Source of the DNA: CAZUXY01 sp964624235
Lineage (GTDB): Bacteria; Spirochaetota; UBA4802; UBA5368
Length of the DNA stretch: 64,000 nt
Reading direction: 5' to 3'
Assembly: GCA_964624235.1 (NCBI GenBank)
Contig: CAZUXY010000016.1
Coordinates: forward strand, 1-64,000
Below the pieces are notes generated by a model. That model was not told the origin of the DNA, made no database searches, and saw only the letters and a list, made by a program, of their open reading frames with translations. This document shows positions 63,082-64,000 of the stretch, in pieces. The position numbers and the translations under genes are program-made. Within the stretch, counting starts at the first letter, position 1; each line of letters opens with the position of its first letter.

Positions 63082-63936
63082 ATGAAGAAGAATAAAGTCA
63101 TTGAAATACTCGCCGATAACGGGCTTGCACCGGTGAAGAAACTGGGGCAGAATTTTCTTCTGGACGAATCGGCGGCCGACAGAATAGTTGATGCCGTTGA
63201 AATCTCCCCGGAAGACGATGTGCTCGAGATCGGTCCGGGACTGGGTATATTGACCGGGCGCATCGCGGAACGGGCGAAAACAGTCGAGGCCGTAGAGATT
63301 GATGCCGGGATGGTGCGCTTCCTTGCAAAACGGTTCTGCGGCAGGGAAGGTGTTTCCATCGTGCACATGGATTTTCTCAAATACGTCCCCGCGCGACCTT
63401 TCGTTAAAATCGTGTCAAACCTTCCTTATTACTGTGCATCGGAAATGCTTTTTAAAATTCTGGATATTTTCCCCTCGTCAAGGGTATACGTGCTGGTACA
63501 GAAAGAGATGGCCCGGCGGGTCGTCGCCGGTCCGGGAGGGAAGGATTACGGCGCCCTTACGGTAACCATGGGGGTCTGGTATGAATCAAGAATACTTTTT
63601 GATGTTCATCCCGCAAGTTTTTTCCCGAGACCCGATGTGACCTCATCATTCATGGCACTTACACCGGTTGAATCGGTACCGCTGGATGAAGGGGAAAAGG
63701 TGCTGTTTCACCTTATAGTGAAATCGGCATTCTGGGGAAGGCGTAAAACGCTCGTAAAAGCGCTTACCGAGGCGCCGCATCTTTCCATAGAACGGGATGC
63801 CGTTATATCAGCCTTAAAACAGATGAAACTTGATGAAAAGGTTCGGGGAGAAAATCTCAGTGTCATGCAGTTCATGGATTTAACCGGATTGATTTCACGA
63901 TACCTGAATGTGCAAAATGAAAAGAATAAGCGATGA
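63082..63936 (+). CDS. rsmA: 16S rRNA (adenine-N6,N6)-dimethyltransferase
   Basis: A 284-residue KsgA/RsmA that dimethylates two adjacent adenosines in helix 45 of 16S rRNA. SAM-binding elements are KKLGQNFLLD, LEIGPGLGILT and VEIDAGM; the catalytic motif is VSNLPYY. The C-terminal helical domain (about 200-284) is complete. The ATG lies on a plus-strand stretch opposite amtB. It overlaps the next gene by 20 bases. Confidence 0.96.
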   Translation: MKKNKVIEILADNGLAPVKKLGQNFLLDESAADRIVDAVEISPEDDVLEIGPGLGILTGRIAERAKTVEAVEIDAGMVRFLAKRFCGREGVSIVHMDFLKYVPARPFVKIVSNLPYYCASEMLFKILDIFPSSRVYVLVQKEMARRVVAGPGGKDYGALTVTMGVWYESRILFDVHPASFFPRPDVTSSFMALTPVESVPLDEGEKVLFHLIVKSAFWGRRKTLVKALTEAPHLSIERDAVISALKQMKLDEKVRGENLSVMQFMDLTGLISRYLNVQNEKNKR

Positions 63937-64000
63937 TGACATAAACAGACTTGTTTTCGATCTGCAGAAACCCGCCCGCTATACGGGAGGGGAGTTCAAC
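63917..64000 (+). CDS. Radical SAM protein, N-terminal fragment (TIGR03960-type)
   Basis: The first 28 residues, cut by the end of the window. DLQKPARYTGGEFN matches the opening of TIGR03960 radical SAM proteins (KPxRYxGGExN). The cluster cysteines and the B12-like domain lie beyond the window. It starts inside rsmA, so coupling is likely. Confidence 0.65.
   Translation, partial: MKRISDDDINRLVFDLQKPARYTGGEFN

Noticed and set aside
1..64000. CRISPR arrays, rRNA genes, insertion sequences and prophage genes
   Set aside because: No regularly spaced repeats, rRNA signatures, transposase or integrase motifs, or phage structural genes were seen on either strand.

Overview
The window looks like the chromosome of a diderm, probably anaerobic bacterium, most likely a member of the Spirochaetota. 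The outer membrane is shown by an Omp85-type barrel, an OmpA-like lipoprotein and an MlaF-type ABC ATPase. A spirochaete is suggested, but not proven, by the rplU-prp-rpmA-obg-proB order, a degenerate PilZ-type membrane protein, type III glutamine synthetase and a perfect CIRCE element. No rRNA, insertion sequence, prophage or CRISPR array is visible, and gene density is high.

Layout. 1-1760: end of a tRNA-Arg, ssb and three small proteins, two of them cysteine-rich. 1888-5151 (minus): a membrane-embedded spermidine-synthase-like protein without the catalytic aspartates, a dCMP deaminase and an anchored protein. 5469-8425: eno, an FtsB/DivIC-like protein, DUF501 and a Sua5/YrdC-like protein, an order resembling that of actinobacteria. 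8447-10492 (minus): a degenerate CheW-like protein and a PilZ-like membrane protein. 11106-13988: a large fusion of metalloprotease, TolB-like propeller and Omp85 barrel. 14100-18018: hisBHA, a GAF-GGDEF diguanylate cyclase and a membrane protein. 18111-25751: tRNA(CAT), rplU-prp-rpmA-obg-proB, secA and glmM. 25801-29093: HAD phosphatase, CheX-like protein, unknown protein and a five-domain S1 protein. 29501-35450: OsmC, HEAT-repeat protein, 3'-5' exonuclease, ilvD, small exported proteins and an OmpA lipoprotein. 35885-45381: rsgA-mlaF, ilvE, fba plus a hybrid histidine kinase, a stand-alone MshEN-like protein, glpK, and a NeuB-family synthase with a lipoprotein. 45459-50778: an orphan CIRCE-controlled short transcript, then an IclR regulator divergent from two 2-hydroxyacyl-CoA dehydratase/benzoyl-CoA reductase-type subunits and a CoA ligase. 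50811-55343 (minus): response regulator, 1148-residue PAS/GAF histidine kinase and second response regulator. 55694-58677: hydantoinase/oxoprolinase-type protein and a histone-deacetylase-family amidohydrolase. 58729-62878 (minus): nitrogen assimilation (glnN, a PII protein lacking Tyr51, amtB). 63082-64000: rsmA and the start of a radical SAM protein.

How the genes work together. Nitrogen assimilation (AmtB, PII, GSIII), branched-chain amino acid synthesis (IlvD, IlvE), histidine and proline synthesis and glycolysis (Eno, Fba) point to a free-living heterotroph. The IclR-controlled CoA ligase and dehydratase/reductase genes suggest anaerobic breakdown of a carboxylic acid through its CoA ester, but the ATP-dependent activator such enzymes need is not in the window. 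The most unusual feature is a perfect HrcA operator (CIRCE, 45532-45558) with its own sigma70-like promoter and an intrinsic terminator less than 100 nt downstream. It has no chaperone gene beside it, and it may express a heat-shock-controlled small RNA or micropeptide.
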